Origin: Desulfofundulus luciae
GTDB lineage: Bacteria > Bacillota > Desulfotomaculia > Desulfotomaculales > Desulfovirgulaceae
Reading direction: 5' to 3'
Length of the DNA: 64,000 nt
Assembly: GCF_030813795.1 (NCBI RefSeq)
Contig: NZ_JAUSUX010000010.1
Location: 42,547 to 106,546, forward strand
Shown here: positions 35,866 to 44,593 of the stretch, one piece after another
How the letters are laid out: the number at the start of each line of letters is the position of its first letter
How positions within the stretch are numbered: the first letter of the stretch is position 1
Program-made: the position numbers and the translations under genes
Notes under the pieces: model-generated
What the model saw: the letters and a program-made list of their open reading frames with translations, nothing else
Told to the model about the DNA's origin: nothing
Databases searched by the model: none

Positions 35866-35895
35866 AATATATCAAGAGGCGAGTGCTGGTGTCAA
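35866..35895 (-). promoter_or_regulatory. promoter of csoR
   Basis: Reverse strand TTGACA (35895-35890), 18 bases, TATATT (35871-35866), followed within 12 bases by the operator. Confidence 0.8.
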
Positions 35896-35910
35896 GCAGG
35901 TCTGTAGGCC

Positions 35911-36103
35911 TCGGGCATCCATGCCCTCGGCCCCGCCTCCACCCTCGGTCTCGCTAAGTTTGCCCAGCACTCAACAGGCTTCGAATGATGACCGACTAAA
36001 CACAATCACTTTCGAGTCTGTTGAGTGCTGGGTCAAGGTCGCTCGCTTCGTGCAAAACGGCGGCCGTTTTCATCTTCCGTTGGTGGTGCTAAAAACGTCA
36101 CGC
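35911..36103 (+). repeat. palindromic intergenic repeat, copy 1
   Basis: About 193 bases, roughly 93 percent identical by eye to the reverse complement of 38331-38521. At its centre is a 70-base palindromic unit (35963-36032) whose 15-base arms CCCAGCACTCAACAG and CTGTTGAGTGCTGGG are perfect. It contains no gene; apparent short frames are conserved only because the DNA is. It looks like a non-autonomous mobile element or a REP/MITE-type dispersed repeat. The rest of the 35827-36137 gap is csoR regulation. Confidence 0.8.
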
Positions 36104-36137
36104 GGCCTTTACTGAATATCTGCCATATGGCGTCCGC

Positions 36138-36755
36138 TTACGGTACGGTGATCACCTTTCCAGGACCGCGCAGGGCTTCGTTAATCTCGTACATGTTGCT
36201 TACCCGGCCCACCTGGAGCTTGTCCTTTAGCTTGTAGTACTCCAGGCAGGTGCCGCAGGAGATGATGTCCGTGCCCTTTTCGGCCATCTTTTTTAAATGT
36301 TGCAGGACCGGGGAGCTGGTGCAGGTCAGGAATACCCCCGTATTTAGAAAAATGAGCTTATCCGGGGGCGGGTCGGTTTCGGCCAGGGTGGCGCATAAAC
36401 TTTTCAACAATGTCACCCCCAGTTCGGGAGCGCCCTGCCCCAGCAGGTTGGAAGTGAAGAAATAGATCAGGGGCCGGGTTTCCCCGGTGCTTTGTGCTAC
36501 GGGTTCCATGAGCTTGTCCGGAGCTTTTTCCGGCGATTCCCCTTTGGTTATGGTGATTACAAAGTTGCCTTCCTTTTCGGCAACCTGTACGGGATAGCCG
36601 GCGCTGGCGGCAAACATGGTTACGTTTTCCCGGGCCACCGGGTTGTCTACGGTGACGATTACTTCACCGGCAGGGATTTCTTCCAGTGCTTTCTTGGTAT
36701 TGATCACCGGCTGGGGGCAGGCCAGCCCACGGCAGTCCACTTCTTTTTTCACCAT
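36138..36755 (-). CDS. yedF: sulfurtransferase-like selenium metabolism protein YedF
   Basis: About 205 residues. The N-terminal TusA-like domain has VDCRGLACPQPVINTKKALEEI with the reactive Cys of the CPxP motif; the C-terminal half is a DsrE-like domain ending with a Cys pair in IISCGTCLEYY. This two-domain form is confined to genomes that use selenium and neighbours selD, as here. ATG 36755 is chosen, with GAGGTG 6 bases upstream; GTG 36764 lies inside that site. It is downstream of selD by 19 bases and cotranscribed. Confidence 0.9.
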   Translation of the reverse strand: MVKKEVDCRGLACPQPVINTKKALEEIPAGEVIVTVDNPVARENVTMFAASAGYPVQVAEKEGNFVITITKGESPEKAPDKLMEPVAQSTGETRPLIYFFTSNLLGQGAPELGVTLLKSLCATLAETDPPPDKLIFLNTGVFLTCTSSPVLQHLKKMAEKGTDIISCGTCLEYYKLKDKLQVGRVSNMYEINEALRGPGKVITVP

Positions 36756-36774
36756 AACATTCACCTCTTGTTTA

Positions 36775-37815
36775 TTATTCCACCCGGATTAGCCAGTTCT
36801 GCCTTTCCACCACCCGGCCAATGGCCCGGGCCGCCGTTACCCCGTTTGCATGAAGCTCATGCAGGAGGCGGTCCGCCCGTTCCGGTGGGGTGGCAATGAG
36901 CAACCCCCCGGAAGTTTGGGGATCAAACAGGGTTGCCTGCTGGGCGGGGGAGAGGCTTTTAGCAAATACAACCGCTTCACCCAGGTGATCCCGGTTCTGA
37001 TAGGCCCCACCGGGAATCAGGCCCATGGAGGCCAGTTCGACTGTTTTAGGTAAAAGAGGCAGCCGGTCATACTCAAAAACCATGCTTACCCCGCTGGCTT
37101 CGGCCATTTCTGCGGCATGCCCCAGCAACCCGAACCCCGTGATGTCGGTACAGGCATGTGCTCCCACGGAAAGCATGGACGAGGCTGCTTCCCTGTTTAA
37201 GGCAACCATGCTGGCCAGGGCGGCTTCCTGCGCTTCAGGGGGAGCAAGCTCCGCTTTCACAGCCGTGGCGATGATACCCGTACCCAGGGGTTTGGTAAGG
37301 ATCAGAACATCCTGGGGCAAGGCACCGGCATTGGTCAATACCCTTTGGGGATGCACTAAACCGGTGACGGCCAGCCCGTACTTGGGTTCATCATCCTGGA
37401 CCGTGTGTCCCCCGGCGATGATGGCTCCGGCTTCCTTTACCTTATCTGCGCCTCCTTTGAGAATCTCGGCCAGGATTTCCGGTGGCAGACAGGTGGGGAA
37501 ACAGGCGATATTCAAGGCGAGAAGGGGCCGCCCGCCCATGGCATAAATGTCGCTCAAGGCATTGGCTGCGGCCACCTGGCCAAAGAGGTAGGGATCATCC
37601 ACCACCGGGGTAAAAAAATCCACCGTCTCAATGATGGCCATGTCGTCCGTGAGCTGGTATACCGCCGCATCGTCGGTTGTTTCCAGCCCAACCAGCAAAT
37701 GGGGGTTGTTAAGGCGTGGTAACTGCCGCAGTACCTGCGACAGGGTGGCCGGTCCCACCTTTGCCGCTCACCCGGCAGCTTTGGCCAGGGTGGTCAAGCG
37801 AATCTTTTCAGCCAT
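36775..37815 (-). CDS. selD: selenide, water dikinase SelD, selenocysteine-containing
   Basis: 346 residues when the in-frame TGA at 37770-37768 is read as selenocysteine (residue 16): LAKAAGUAAKVGP. U16 and K19 match the catalytic Cys17/Lys20 of E. coli SelD. DDAAVY, VDFFTPVVDDPYLFGQVAAANALSDIYAMGG, GGHTVQDDEPKYG and TDITGFGLLGH follow, then the full C-terminus FDPQTSGGLL. SelD makes selenophosphate from selenide and ATP. The true start is ATG 37815; software would start at GTG 37758 and lose the active site. A hairpin directly follows the TGA. Confidence 0.95.
37737..37767 (-). promoter_or_regulatory. SECIS hairpin in selD
   Basis: Immediately after the UGA, on the reverse strand: GCGGCA, AA bulge, GGTGG, loop GACCGG, CCACC, C, TGTCGC. 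This 11-bp two-part stem with an apical loop has the position and shape expected for a bacterial SECIS bound by SelB. Confidence 0.8.
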
Positions 37816-37978
37816 ATTTACTCACCCCTAACTTTTGTAGTTTCCTTGTCCCCGGCCTTTCTTACAAGATAGCATATCATTTTTTCGTTCTTTAATAGAT
37901 AGGTTCCTTTATTTACCCGATAAGAAGATTTTATGGGCAGGTTGTGGCACAGAGAAGATCTTTATAACCTGTAGGCTA

Positions 37979-38023
37979 CCCGCCGGGGCTTTTCAGCCCT
38001 TAAGTTATCTTGCCCGTGGCGGG
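37979..38023 (+). other. two-tier hairpin upstream of yqfC
   Basis: CCCGCC (37979-37984) pairs with GGCGGG (38018-38023), enclosing GGGCT-TTTC-AGCCC (37986-37999). There is no T-run. It could be an mRNA leader structure of yqfC. No known riboswitch was recognised. Confidence 0.3.
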
Positions 38024-38054
38024 CGCATATATTTTGGCAGGGAGGGATTGGAAG

Positions 38055-38324
38055 ATGGCCTGGCGGGAATGGAAAAAGCGGTTATCGGAATTTCTGGAGA
38101 TCCCCAACGATGTAATGCTGAACCTTCCCCGCGTTGTGCTCATGGGAAATCTGCAGGCCTTTATTGAGAACCACCGTGGCATTTTAGAATATACCCCCCA
38201 AATTGTGCGCGTTGGTATTGAAGAGGGGGAGCTGGAAATTACCGGAGAGAAATTGATCCTGCGCAACATTCTCCCCGACGAGATTTGCGTGGAAGGGATG
38301 ATTAAGACCATTACGTTTAAATAG
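38055..38324 (+). CDS. yqfC: sporulation protein YqfC
   Basis: 89 residues: MAWREWKKRLSEFLEIPNDVMLNLPRVVLMGNLQAFIENHRGILEYTPQIVRV then a beta-rich GELEITGEKLILRNI. This is the YabP/YqfC spore family, coupled with YqfD in nearly all endospore formers. ATG 38055 is used; GGGAGGG is 9 or more bases upstream. The intergenic repeat is inserted between it and yqfD. Confidence 0.9.
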   Translation: MAWREWKKRLSEFLEIPNDVMLNLPRVVLMGNLQAFIENHRGILEYTPQIVRVGIEEGELEITGEKLILRNILPDEICVEGMIKTITFK

Positions 38325-38330
38325 ACACCC

Positions 38331-38521
38331 ATGACGCTTTTAACACCACCAACAAAGGATGAAAATGGCCGCCGTTATGCACGAAGCGAGCGACATTGAC
38401 CCAGCACTCAACAGACTCGAAAGTGATTGTGTTTAGTCGGTCATCATTCAAAGCCTGTTGAGTGCTGGGCAAACTTGGCGAGACCGAGGGCGGAGGCGGG
38501 GCTGAGGGCAAGGATGCCCGA
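38331..38521 (-). repeat. palindromic intergenic repeat, copy 2 (inverted)
   Basis: The reverse complement of copy 1 at 35911-36103 with about a dozen mismatches; the 70-base palindromic core is at 38400-38469 with the same perfect 15-base arms. It begins 7 bases after the yqfC stop. A further GC-rich, palindrome-rich segment to about 38660 is not in copy 1 and may be another part of the same element. Together these fill the 386-base yqfC-yqfD gap, which is usually very short. Confidence 0.8.
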
Positions 38522-38710
38522 AGCCGGCCCCTGAGGCACGGATGCCGAATGGGCCGGGGACCCCGCCGGAGCCCGAGGTCGAGCGATAGTTTGGCCTGCG
38601 AGGTGAACGGAGCGAGCGCGTGCAAACGGCAGGCAAGTGCTATTTTCAAGACAGGAACAGGCCAGTGTAAAAATCGTACCCATGGCCCAGGAAAATAAGG
38701 AGGCCAAGCC

Positions 38711-40009
38711 ATGTTTCTTTTTCGATTAATGAACTTCATTATCGGTTATGTTACCATAGCCATTCGTGGGGAAGCACCGGAAAAATTTATTAATATGGCT
38801 GCCGCCCGGGGTATTTTCCTCTGGGATATTGCCCGGCCCGGTGAGCAGATCATGAGGGCCAATGTGCGCTTGAATGCCGTACGGCCTTTAAGGCATATAG
38901 CGCGGCGCACCCGCTGCCACTTTTACATCACCCGGCGGGTAGGCTTGCCTTTCTTCTGGATGCGCCTGGCCCGGCGCAAGGCACTGGCTTTTGGCGCCGT
39001 ACTGTTTGTCCTTGGACTGTATTTGTTAAGCTCCTTTGTGTGGACTATCGAGGTTACCGGTAATCGCAGGGTACCCACGAAAGATATCTTATCCGTAGCT
39101 TCCGCGGCCGGCCTGAACCGGGGAGTGCCCAAATGGCGTTTAGATTGCCCCGCGGTGGAGAGGGCCTTGAAGACAAAGTTGCCCACCATTTCCTGGGCCG
39201 GCGTATATGTCAGGGGGACAAGGGTGACCATTGAAGTGGTGGAAAAAACATTTCCCGAGGAGAAAAATCAATCTCCCGCCCATATTACAGCTATTAAGGC
39301 GGGCTTAATTAAAGAGGTCCTGGTGTTTAACGGCCATGCGGCGGTGAAGGAAGGGGATACGGTAGTTCCCGGTCAAATTTTGATTTCCGGGATTATCCCT
39401 CCCCCTGAAGAACCCGGGCCCGAACAACCGCCAGTGCCCGAAACACAAAGGGAACAACCCGTCCCTCGCCGGCCCACGTACGTTCACGCTGCGGGCATCG
39501 TCAGGGCCCGGGTATGGTATGAAGGTTACGGTGAAGCTCCTCTGGTTGAAAACGGAGAACGCTTTACCGGTCGCCAGGTTACCAGGGTTTGTATGAAAAT
39601 CAAAAGCAGGGAAATAATTTTAGCAGGTCCCCAGAAAATACCCTTTTTGCATTATCAAACCGAGACCAGTGTGAAAAAGCCTCCTCCATGGAGGAATCTA
39701 CAGTTGCCTGTCGAACTTGTTATCAGTAAAAACCGTGAAGTGGAAAGCTACCGGTTGGTCAGGGACCGGGCCGAAGCCCGCCGCCTGGCCGGGGAAAGGG
39801 CGTTACAGGCAATACAAAAGCAGTTGCCTCGAGGAGCCAGGATAGTCCACAAGCAACTGGATGAGCTGGTGGTGAAAGAGCCGGAGAGCCTGGTGCGGGT
39901 CAAAGCCTTTGTGGAGAGCCTTGAGGAAATCGGTACCGAACAACCCTTTACCCCGGGGGAAGAGTCTCAAAATCAGGCACCGGCGGCTTCACCCCCTTCC
40001 CAGCCATAA
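38711..40009 (+). CDS. yqfD: sporulation protein YqfD
   Basis: 432 residues. A YqfD-type N-terminal domain (GYVTIAIRGEAPEKFINMAAARGIFLWDI), one membrane helix (about 93-115, LAFGAVLFVLGLYLLSSFVW), a POTRA/FtsQ-like segment (EVTGNRRVPTKDILSVASAAGLNRG), and a long extracytoplasmic domain containing a Pro-rich insert near 230-260. YqfD and YqfC are required for sporulation. AAGGAGGCC precedes ATG 38711. Confidence 0.9.
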   Translation: MFLFRLMNFIIGYVTIAIRGEAPEKFINMAAARGIFLWDIARPGEQIMRANVRLNAVRPLRHIARRTRCHFYITRRVGLPFFWMRLARRKALAFGAVLFVLGLYLLSSFVWTIEVTGNRRVPTKDILSVASAAGLNRGVPKWRLDCPAVERALKTKLPTISWAGVYVRGTRVTIEVVEKTFPEEKNQSPAHITAIKAGLIKEVLVFNGHAAVKEGDTVVPGQILISGIIPPPEEPGPEQPPVPETQREQPVPRRPTYVHAAGIVRARVWYEGYGEAPLVENGERFTGRQVTRVCMKIKSREIILAGPQKIPFLHYQTETSVKKPPPWRNLQLPVELVISKNREVESYRLVRDRAEARRLAGERALQAIQKQLPRGARIVHKQLDELVVKEPESLVRVKAFVESLEEIGTEQPFTPGEESQNQAPAASPPSQP

Positions 40010-40055
40010 CAGGTCTTTTCTAGCTATAGAAACAAGAGGGAGTTGGAGGGATAAG

Positions 40056-41012
40056 TTGGGCGAACACACTGAAGCCAGGGTGATCCTGGACAACATTGCC
40101 ACAGCGGCTGAGATTTTCGGGCGTCACGATGAACATCTGGCTTTAATGGAACGGGCCCTGGGCATAAGGGTAGTAACCCGGGGCGAGGAAGTGATTATTA
40201 TCGGCCCGCCCGAACAGGTTGCCCAGGCCCGGGAGGTTTTCAATCAGTTACAGGACTTTTACCGGGCGGGTAACCGTTTAACTTTACACGAAATTAACTA
40301 CGCCATTAAGGCCGTGCGGGCGGGTATGCAGGAAGCCCTGTCCCACCTGGCGCGGGAGGTGACCCTGGTTACCGCCCGGGGGAAACAGGTTAAGCCCAAG
40401 ACGCTGGGACAGAAACAGTACATCGAAGCCATTCGCAAGCACGACATTGTTTTTGCCATCGGCCCCGCGGGAACGGGGAAGACCTACCTGGCCGTGGTAA
40501 TGGCCATTCGCGCGTTGCGCAACAAGGAAGTCAACCGTTTGGTACTAACCAGGCCGGCTGTGGAAGCCGGGGAAAAGCTCGGTTTTCTGCCGGGGGACCT
40601 GCAGGAAAAAGTAGATCCTTACCTGCGTCCTCTTTACGACAGCCTTTACGATGTACTTGGTGTGGAAAATACCCAAAAATACCTGGAAAGGCATGTTATT
40701 GAAATTGCTCCCCTGGCTTACATGCGGGGGAGGACACTGGATGACGCCTTTATCATTCTTGACGAGGCGCAAAACACCACCGACCAGCAGATGAAAATGT
40801 TTTTGACCCGCCTGGGTTTTGGTTCCAAGGCCGTAATTACCGGAGACATTACCCAGATCGACCTGCCCAAGGGGCAGGTTTCCGGCCTGGTCCATGCCCA
40901 GAGGGTTTTGGCCCGGGTAAACGGTATTGCCTTTTGTTACCTGACGGGGGAGGATATAGTCCGTCACCCGCTGGTTCAGGAAATCATCAGGGCCTACGAG
41001 GAAGGGTCATAG
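40056..41012 (+). CDS. phoH: PhoH family ATPase (PhoL type)
   Basis: 318 residues. A KH-like N-terminal region (ERALGIRVVTRGEEVIIIGPPEQVAQARE) precedes the P-loop domain: AIGPAGTGKTYLAVVMA (Walker A), LTRPAVEAGEKLGFLPGDLQEKVDPYLRPLYD, and IILDEAQNTT (Walker B). PhoH proteins are RNA-associated ATPases, and the phoH-ybeY pairing suggests an rRNA maturation role. TTG 40056 has GGAGGG 5 bases upstream; the longer open frame overlaps yqfD and is not used. Confidence 0.93.
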   Translation: MGEHTEARVILDNIATAAEIFGRHDEHLALMERALGIRVVTRGEEVIIIGPPEQVAQAREVFNQLQDFYRAGNRLTLHEINYAIKAVRAGMQEALSHLAREVTLVTARGKQVKPKTLGQKQYIEAIRKHDIVFAIGPAGTGKTYLAVVMAIRALRNKEVNRLVLTRPAVEAGEKLGFLPGDLQEKVDPYLRPLYDSLYDVLGVENTQKYLERHVIEIAPLAYMRGRTLDDAFIILDEAQNTTDQQMKMFLTRLGFGSKAVITGDITQIDLPKGQVSGLVHAQRVLARVNGIAFCYLTGEDIVRHPLVQEIIRAYEEGS

Positions 41013-41039
41013 GTTGGTGGCGCAAGAGGAGTGAATTTG

Positions 41040-43226
41040 ATGCTCCCTCTGGCCACAATTAAAAAACAGGTTGTTTACCGGCTGGTTCCGTTAATGGGAC
41101 GGCGCAGGGTGCGCCGGAGCGCAGCCGCGGTCATCTTTTTTTTGCTCATTACCATTCTCATTTCCATTGAATTTGTTCCCCAACGGGTTAATTTGCGGGA
41201 GGGACAGGTTTCCCCGATACAGATTACTGCCCCCCGCAGTATTATTTTTGAAGATAAGGCCAAAACCGAGGAAATGCGCCGCCAGGCAGCCGCGGCAGTG
41301 CGTGACCAGTACGACCGGGATCCCCTGGTAAGTGCGGCGGTCCAGCGGGATATTTCCACCGCCATTCAGGGGATCCGCGAGGTGCAGGCGGATACCAGGG
41401 CCGATGAGGAAGCCCGCGTAACCCGCCTGCGGGGAGTGCTGCCCTTTACTTTGTCCCGGGAAACCCTGGTGGCCCTTTCCAGGCCCGCTCCCCGCACCCT
41501 GGAGCAGGTGGAACGGAGTGTAAACGGCCTGGTGGCCCAGGCTCTGGATAGCGAGGAAGGTATTACGCCGGACAAGTTGGAGGTCAAAAAGACAAGTCTG
41601 GCCGACCAGGTGGCCCGCTGGGGTTTAAGCAAACCCTACCAGGAACTGGCCCAGGGCTTAATCCGTTATTACCTGCGGCCGAACAGCTTCTTCAATGCGG
41701 AAAAAACCCGCCTCTTAAAAGAGGCGGCTATGGCCACGGTGCCGCCCCAGATGGTGACCATCAGGCAAAACGAGATCATCATCCGGGTTGGGGATGTGAT
41801 TACAAAGGAACACCTGGCCAAGCTGGAAGCCCTTGGCCTCACCCGGACCGGCCTCCCCTGGCGCATATTGCTGGGCAGTGCTTTGCTGGTGGCCCTCTTG
41901 ATGGTGGTGGTACTGCTCTATCTCTACCAGCAGAACCGGGAGATTTACGAACATGCCGGTCACTTATACCTGCTGGGTATCGTTGTCGTGGTGGTACTGG
42001 CCGTGGGCAAGGCCATTACGGCCATCAATATTCCCTACTGGCCCGAGCTGGGCAACCTCGTGGGTTATATGACCCCCATTGCCGCCGCCGGGATGCTTAT
42101 TGCCATTTTGCTTGACACGCGCCTGGCCATGCTGGTGGTGGCGGTAATGAGTTTCCTGGTGACCCTGATGATTGATGGACAGGTCCGTTTCGGACTGGTA
42201 GCCCTGGTGGGGGGGTTCGTGGGAGTTTACAGCGTCAGTAAACTCAGCCAGCGGGGCGATCTGGCCCGGGCCGGTGTTTACACCAGCGCCGCCAACATCG
42301 TTGTGATTCTGATCATGGGCCTTTTAGGCAACACGCCCTGGGGCCTTGTGATTACTTCCGGCGTGGGTTTTGGCCTGATTAACGGTATTTTGTCTTCCAT
42401 TCTAACCATTGGTGCCCTTCCTTACCTTGAAAGTGCCTTTGGAATTACCTCGGCAGTCCATCTTTTGGAGCTGTCCCATCCCAGCAATCCTCCGCTGCGG
42501 CGCTTGCTCACGGAGGCACCGGGGACCTATCACCACAGCATTATTGTGGCCAACCTGGCGGAGGCCGCAGCCGAGGCCGTGGGCGGGGAGACCCTTTTGG
42601 TGCGTGTGGGCGCATATTATCATGATATCGGCAAAATTAAACGGCCCTACTTCTTTATTGAAAACCAGTTGAACGGTGAGAACCCCCACGATAAAATTGC
42701 TCCATCCCTGAGCACTCTGATTTTGACCTCCCACGTCAAGGACGGGGTGGAAATGGCCCGTGAGTACAAGCTGCCCCAGGCCATTATTGATATTATTGAG
42801 CAGCACCATGGCAGCGGGCTCTGTTCTTACTTTTATCACAAGGCCCTGGAGAACAGCCATCCGGAAAATGTTAATGAGGACGAATACCGTTATGATGGGC
42901 CCAAGCCCCAAACCAAAGAGGCGGCCATTGTCATGCTGGCCGATTCGGTGGAGGCGGCGGTCCGTTCCCTGCAAAACCGTACCCCCGGTCGCGTTGAGGG
43001 GATGGTACGCAAAATTATCAAGGATAAGCTCATGGACGGCCAGCTGGATGAAAGCGACCTGACCTTTAAGGATCTGGATAAAATTGCGGAAGCTTTTTTG
43101 CAGGTACTGGGCGGAATATTTCACACCCGCATCGAATATCCCGACCTGAGTAAGGAAATGGAAAGGAGAAGAAACAAAAGTGCCGGTTCTCGTAAACAAC
43201 CTGCAAGAAAAAGTGCCGGTGGATGA
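41040..43226 (+). CDS. pgpH: 7TM-HD phosphohydrolase (PgpH type, c-di-AMP phosphodiesterase)
   Basis: About 728 residues. One N-terminal helix, a 7TMR-HD extracellular domain (about 50-275), seven membrane helices (about 280-450), and a cytoplasmic HD domain with HHSIIVANLAEAAA, YYHDIGKIKRPYFF near 527, LTSHVKDGVEMAREYKLP and EQHHGSG. PgpH hydrolyses cyclic di-AMP. ATG 41040 follows AAGAGGAGTG; GTG 41031 is possible. Its 3' end overlaps ybeY by 47 bases. Confidence 0.93.
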   Translation: MLPLATIKKQVVYRLVPLMGRRRVRRSAAAVIFFLLITILISIEFVPQRVNLREGQVSPIQITAPRSIIFEDKAKTEEMRRQAAAAVRDQYDRDPLVSAAVQRDISTAIQGIREVQADTRADEEARVTRLRGVLPFTLSRETLVALSRPAPRTLEQVERSVNGLVAQALDSEEGITPDKLEVKKTSLADQVARWGLSKPYQELAQGLIRYYLRPNSFFNAEKTRLLKEAAMATVPPQMVTIRQNEIIIRVGDVITKEHLAKLEALGLTRTGLPWRILLGSALLVALLMVVVLLYLYQQNREIYEHAGHLYLLGIVVVVVLAVGKAITAINIPYWPELGNLVGYMTPIAAAGMLIAILLDTRLAMLVVAVMSFLVTLMIDGQVRFGLVALVGGFVGVYSVSKLSQRGDLARAGVYTSAANIVVILIMGLLGNTPWGLVITSGVGFGLINGILSSILTIGALPYLESAFGITSAVHLLELSHPSNPPLRRLLTEAPGTYHHSIIVANLAEAAAEAVGGETLLVRVGAYYHDIGKIKRPYFFIENQLNGENPHDKIAPSLSTLILTSHVKDGVEMAREYKLPQAIIDIIEQHHGSGLCSYFYHKALENSHPENVNEDEYRYDGPKPQTKEAAIVMLADSVEAAVRSLQNRTPGRVEGMVRKIIKDKLMDGQLDESDLTFKDLDKIAEAFLQVLGGIFHTRIEYPDLSKEMERRRNKSAGSRKQPARKSAGG

Positions 43227-43650
43227 GCGGCTTATTGACCTGGTGGTAAAGGTGGCCGGGGAAGCTCTCTCTTCAGCCGGCGGCCCCGGGGACGCCGAAG
43301 TAAGCCTGGTGTTTGTGGACGACGAGTATATCCACCGGTTAAACCGTGAATACCGTGGGGTGGACAGGCCTACCGATGTGCTATCCTTTGCCCTGCAGGA
43401 AGGAGAACCGATGCCCGACGCGGGGGAAGAAACCTTACTGGGGGATGTGGTGATTTCCCTGGAAACGGCGCGCCGGCAAAGTGAGGAGTACGGGCACAGC
43501 TTTGAGCGGGAAGTGGCTTTTCTGGTGGCCCACGGTGTGCTGCATCTCCTGGGATACGATCACCAGACGGAGGAAGGGGGCCGGGCAATGCGGGAAAAGG
43601 AGGAGGCCGTTCTCGGCCGGCTGGGTTTGGGCAGGCAGGAGGGCCATTAA
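43180..43650 (+). CDS. ybeY: endoribonuclease YbeY
   Basis: 156 residues. The zinc motif HGVLHLLGYDH (H-x3-H-x5-H) is complete, and FVDDEYIHRLNREYRGVDRPTDVLSFAL is the family hallmark. YbeY acts in 16S rRNA 3' end maturation and ribosome quality control. It starts at GTG 43180 inside the end of the pgpH frame, with GGAAAGGAG upstream. Confidence 0.96.
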   Translation: MPVLVNNLQEKVPVDERLIDLVVKVAGEALSSAGGPGDAEVSLVFVDDEYIHRLNREYRGVDRPTDVLSFALQEGEPMPDAGEETLLGDVVISLETARRQSEEYGHSFEREVAFLVAHGVLHLLGYDHQTEEGGRAMREKEEAVLGRLGLGRQEGH

Positions 43651-43698
43651 GAGCACCGCCCCTTAGAATAGCTTGTGGTTACAGGATGTGACGTTTTG

Positions 43699-44094
43699 AT
43701 GGCCAGGGACAATTTCAGAAATAGCCTTGGTTATGCCCTGTCCGGCCTGGTGTATGCCCTGCGCACACAGCCCAACATGCGCTTTCACTTTGGTGCCGCC
43801 CTGGTGGTAGTGGCCCTTGCCCTGCTGTTGGGGGTGGGAGTAAGGGATTTTGTCTTTATTCTCTTTGCCATTGCCCTGGTTGTAATCGCTGAGATGTTCA
43901 ATACTGCCGTAGAGACCGTGGTCAATCTCTATACCGATAAATACCATCCCCTGGCCAGGGTAGCCAAGGATGTTGCCGCCGGGGCCGTACTTCTGGCTGC
44001 CTTAAACTCGATGGTTGTAGGCCTTTTGGTGTTTTACCCTTACCTGCATGCCTTCGTTCGCTACTGGGCGCGTTCCTTGGGAGGTGTAAATTAA
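43699..44094 (+). CDS. dgkA: diacylglycerol/undecaprenol kinase
   Basis: 131 residues, three membrane helices. NSLGYALSGLVYALRTQPNMRFHF, and IAEMFNTAVETVVNLYTDKYHPLARVAKDVAAGAVLL with the Glu-rich active site, match DgkA. In Gram-positives this enzyme mainly phosphorylates undecaprenol for cell-wall carrier lipid recycling. ATG 43699 gives the usual N-terminus; upstream codons to 43675 are unlikely. Confidence 0.93.
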   Translation: MARDNFRNSLGYALSGLVYALRTQPNMRFHFGAALVVVALALLLGVGVRDFVFILFAIALVVIAEMFNTAVETVVNLYTDKYHPLARVAKDVAAGAVLLAALNSMVVGLLVFYPYLHAFVRYWARSLGGVN

Positions 44095-44095
44095 T

Positions 44096-44575
44096 TTGAT
44101 TGACCTGCCGGTGATGCAGTTTCCTGTGGAAAAGCTCATTAATACGGCCCGGGCTTCCCGGGAAAGGGCCTACGCCCCATATTCCGGTTTCCGGGTAGGG
44201 GCAGCTATACTAACTTCGGAAGGAAGATTGTATACCGGATGTAACATTGAAAATGCCTCCTACGGTTTAACCGTTTGCGCCGAGCGGGTAGCCCTTTTTA
44301 AAGCAGTAAGCAACGGGGAAAGGCATTTTGCCGCCCTGGCGGTGATTTCCGACAGCGAGGATTACTGCACGCCCTGCGGCGCCTGCCGGCAGGTGCTGGC
44401 TGAATTCGGAAACGAAATCAAAGTTTATATGTGTAACCACCATGGTGAATATATAGTAAAAACGCTTGCTGAACTGCTGCCCCTGAGCTTTAAGTTAAAA
44501 GCGGGGGAAGCCGGTAAAATTGAAGGCAGCCCACGCCCCAATCCTGTTCGTGTTGTGGAGCCGGTAGACAGGTAA
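44096..44575 (+). CDS. cdd: cytidine deaminase
   Basis: 159 residues. YAPYSGFRVGAAI, GCNIENASYGLTVCAERVAL (first zinc Cys and catalytic Glu) and CTPCGACRQVLAEF (PCxxC zinc pair) form the complete active site. It deaminates cytidine and deoxycytidine for pyrimidine salvage. It is a little longer at the C-terminus than usual. TTG 44096 with GGGAGGTG upstream, one base after dgkA. Confidence 0.95.
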   Translation: MIDLPVMQFPVEKLINTARASRERAYAPYSGFRVGAAILTSEGRLYTGCNIENASYGLTVCAERVALFKAVSNGERHFAALAVISDSEDYCTPCGACRQVLAEFGNEIKVYMCNHHGEYIVKTLAELLPLSFKLKAGEAGKIEGSPRPNPVRVVEPVDR

Positions 44576-44593
44576 AGGGCTGAAAGGAGGAAA

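Noticed and set aside
35963..36032. integron attC site
   Set aside because: The GTTRRRY-like ends are only part of a longer perfect 15-bp arm, there is no integrase nearby, and similarity extends about 60 bases beyond each end.
37758..37770. selD as a frameshifted or truncated pseudogene
   Set aside because: The TGA is in frame, homology continues across it without shift, and it stands at the catalytic Cys/Sec position with a hairpin behind it.
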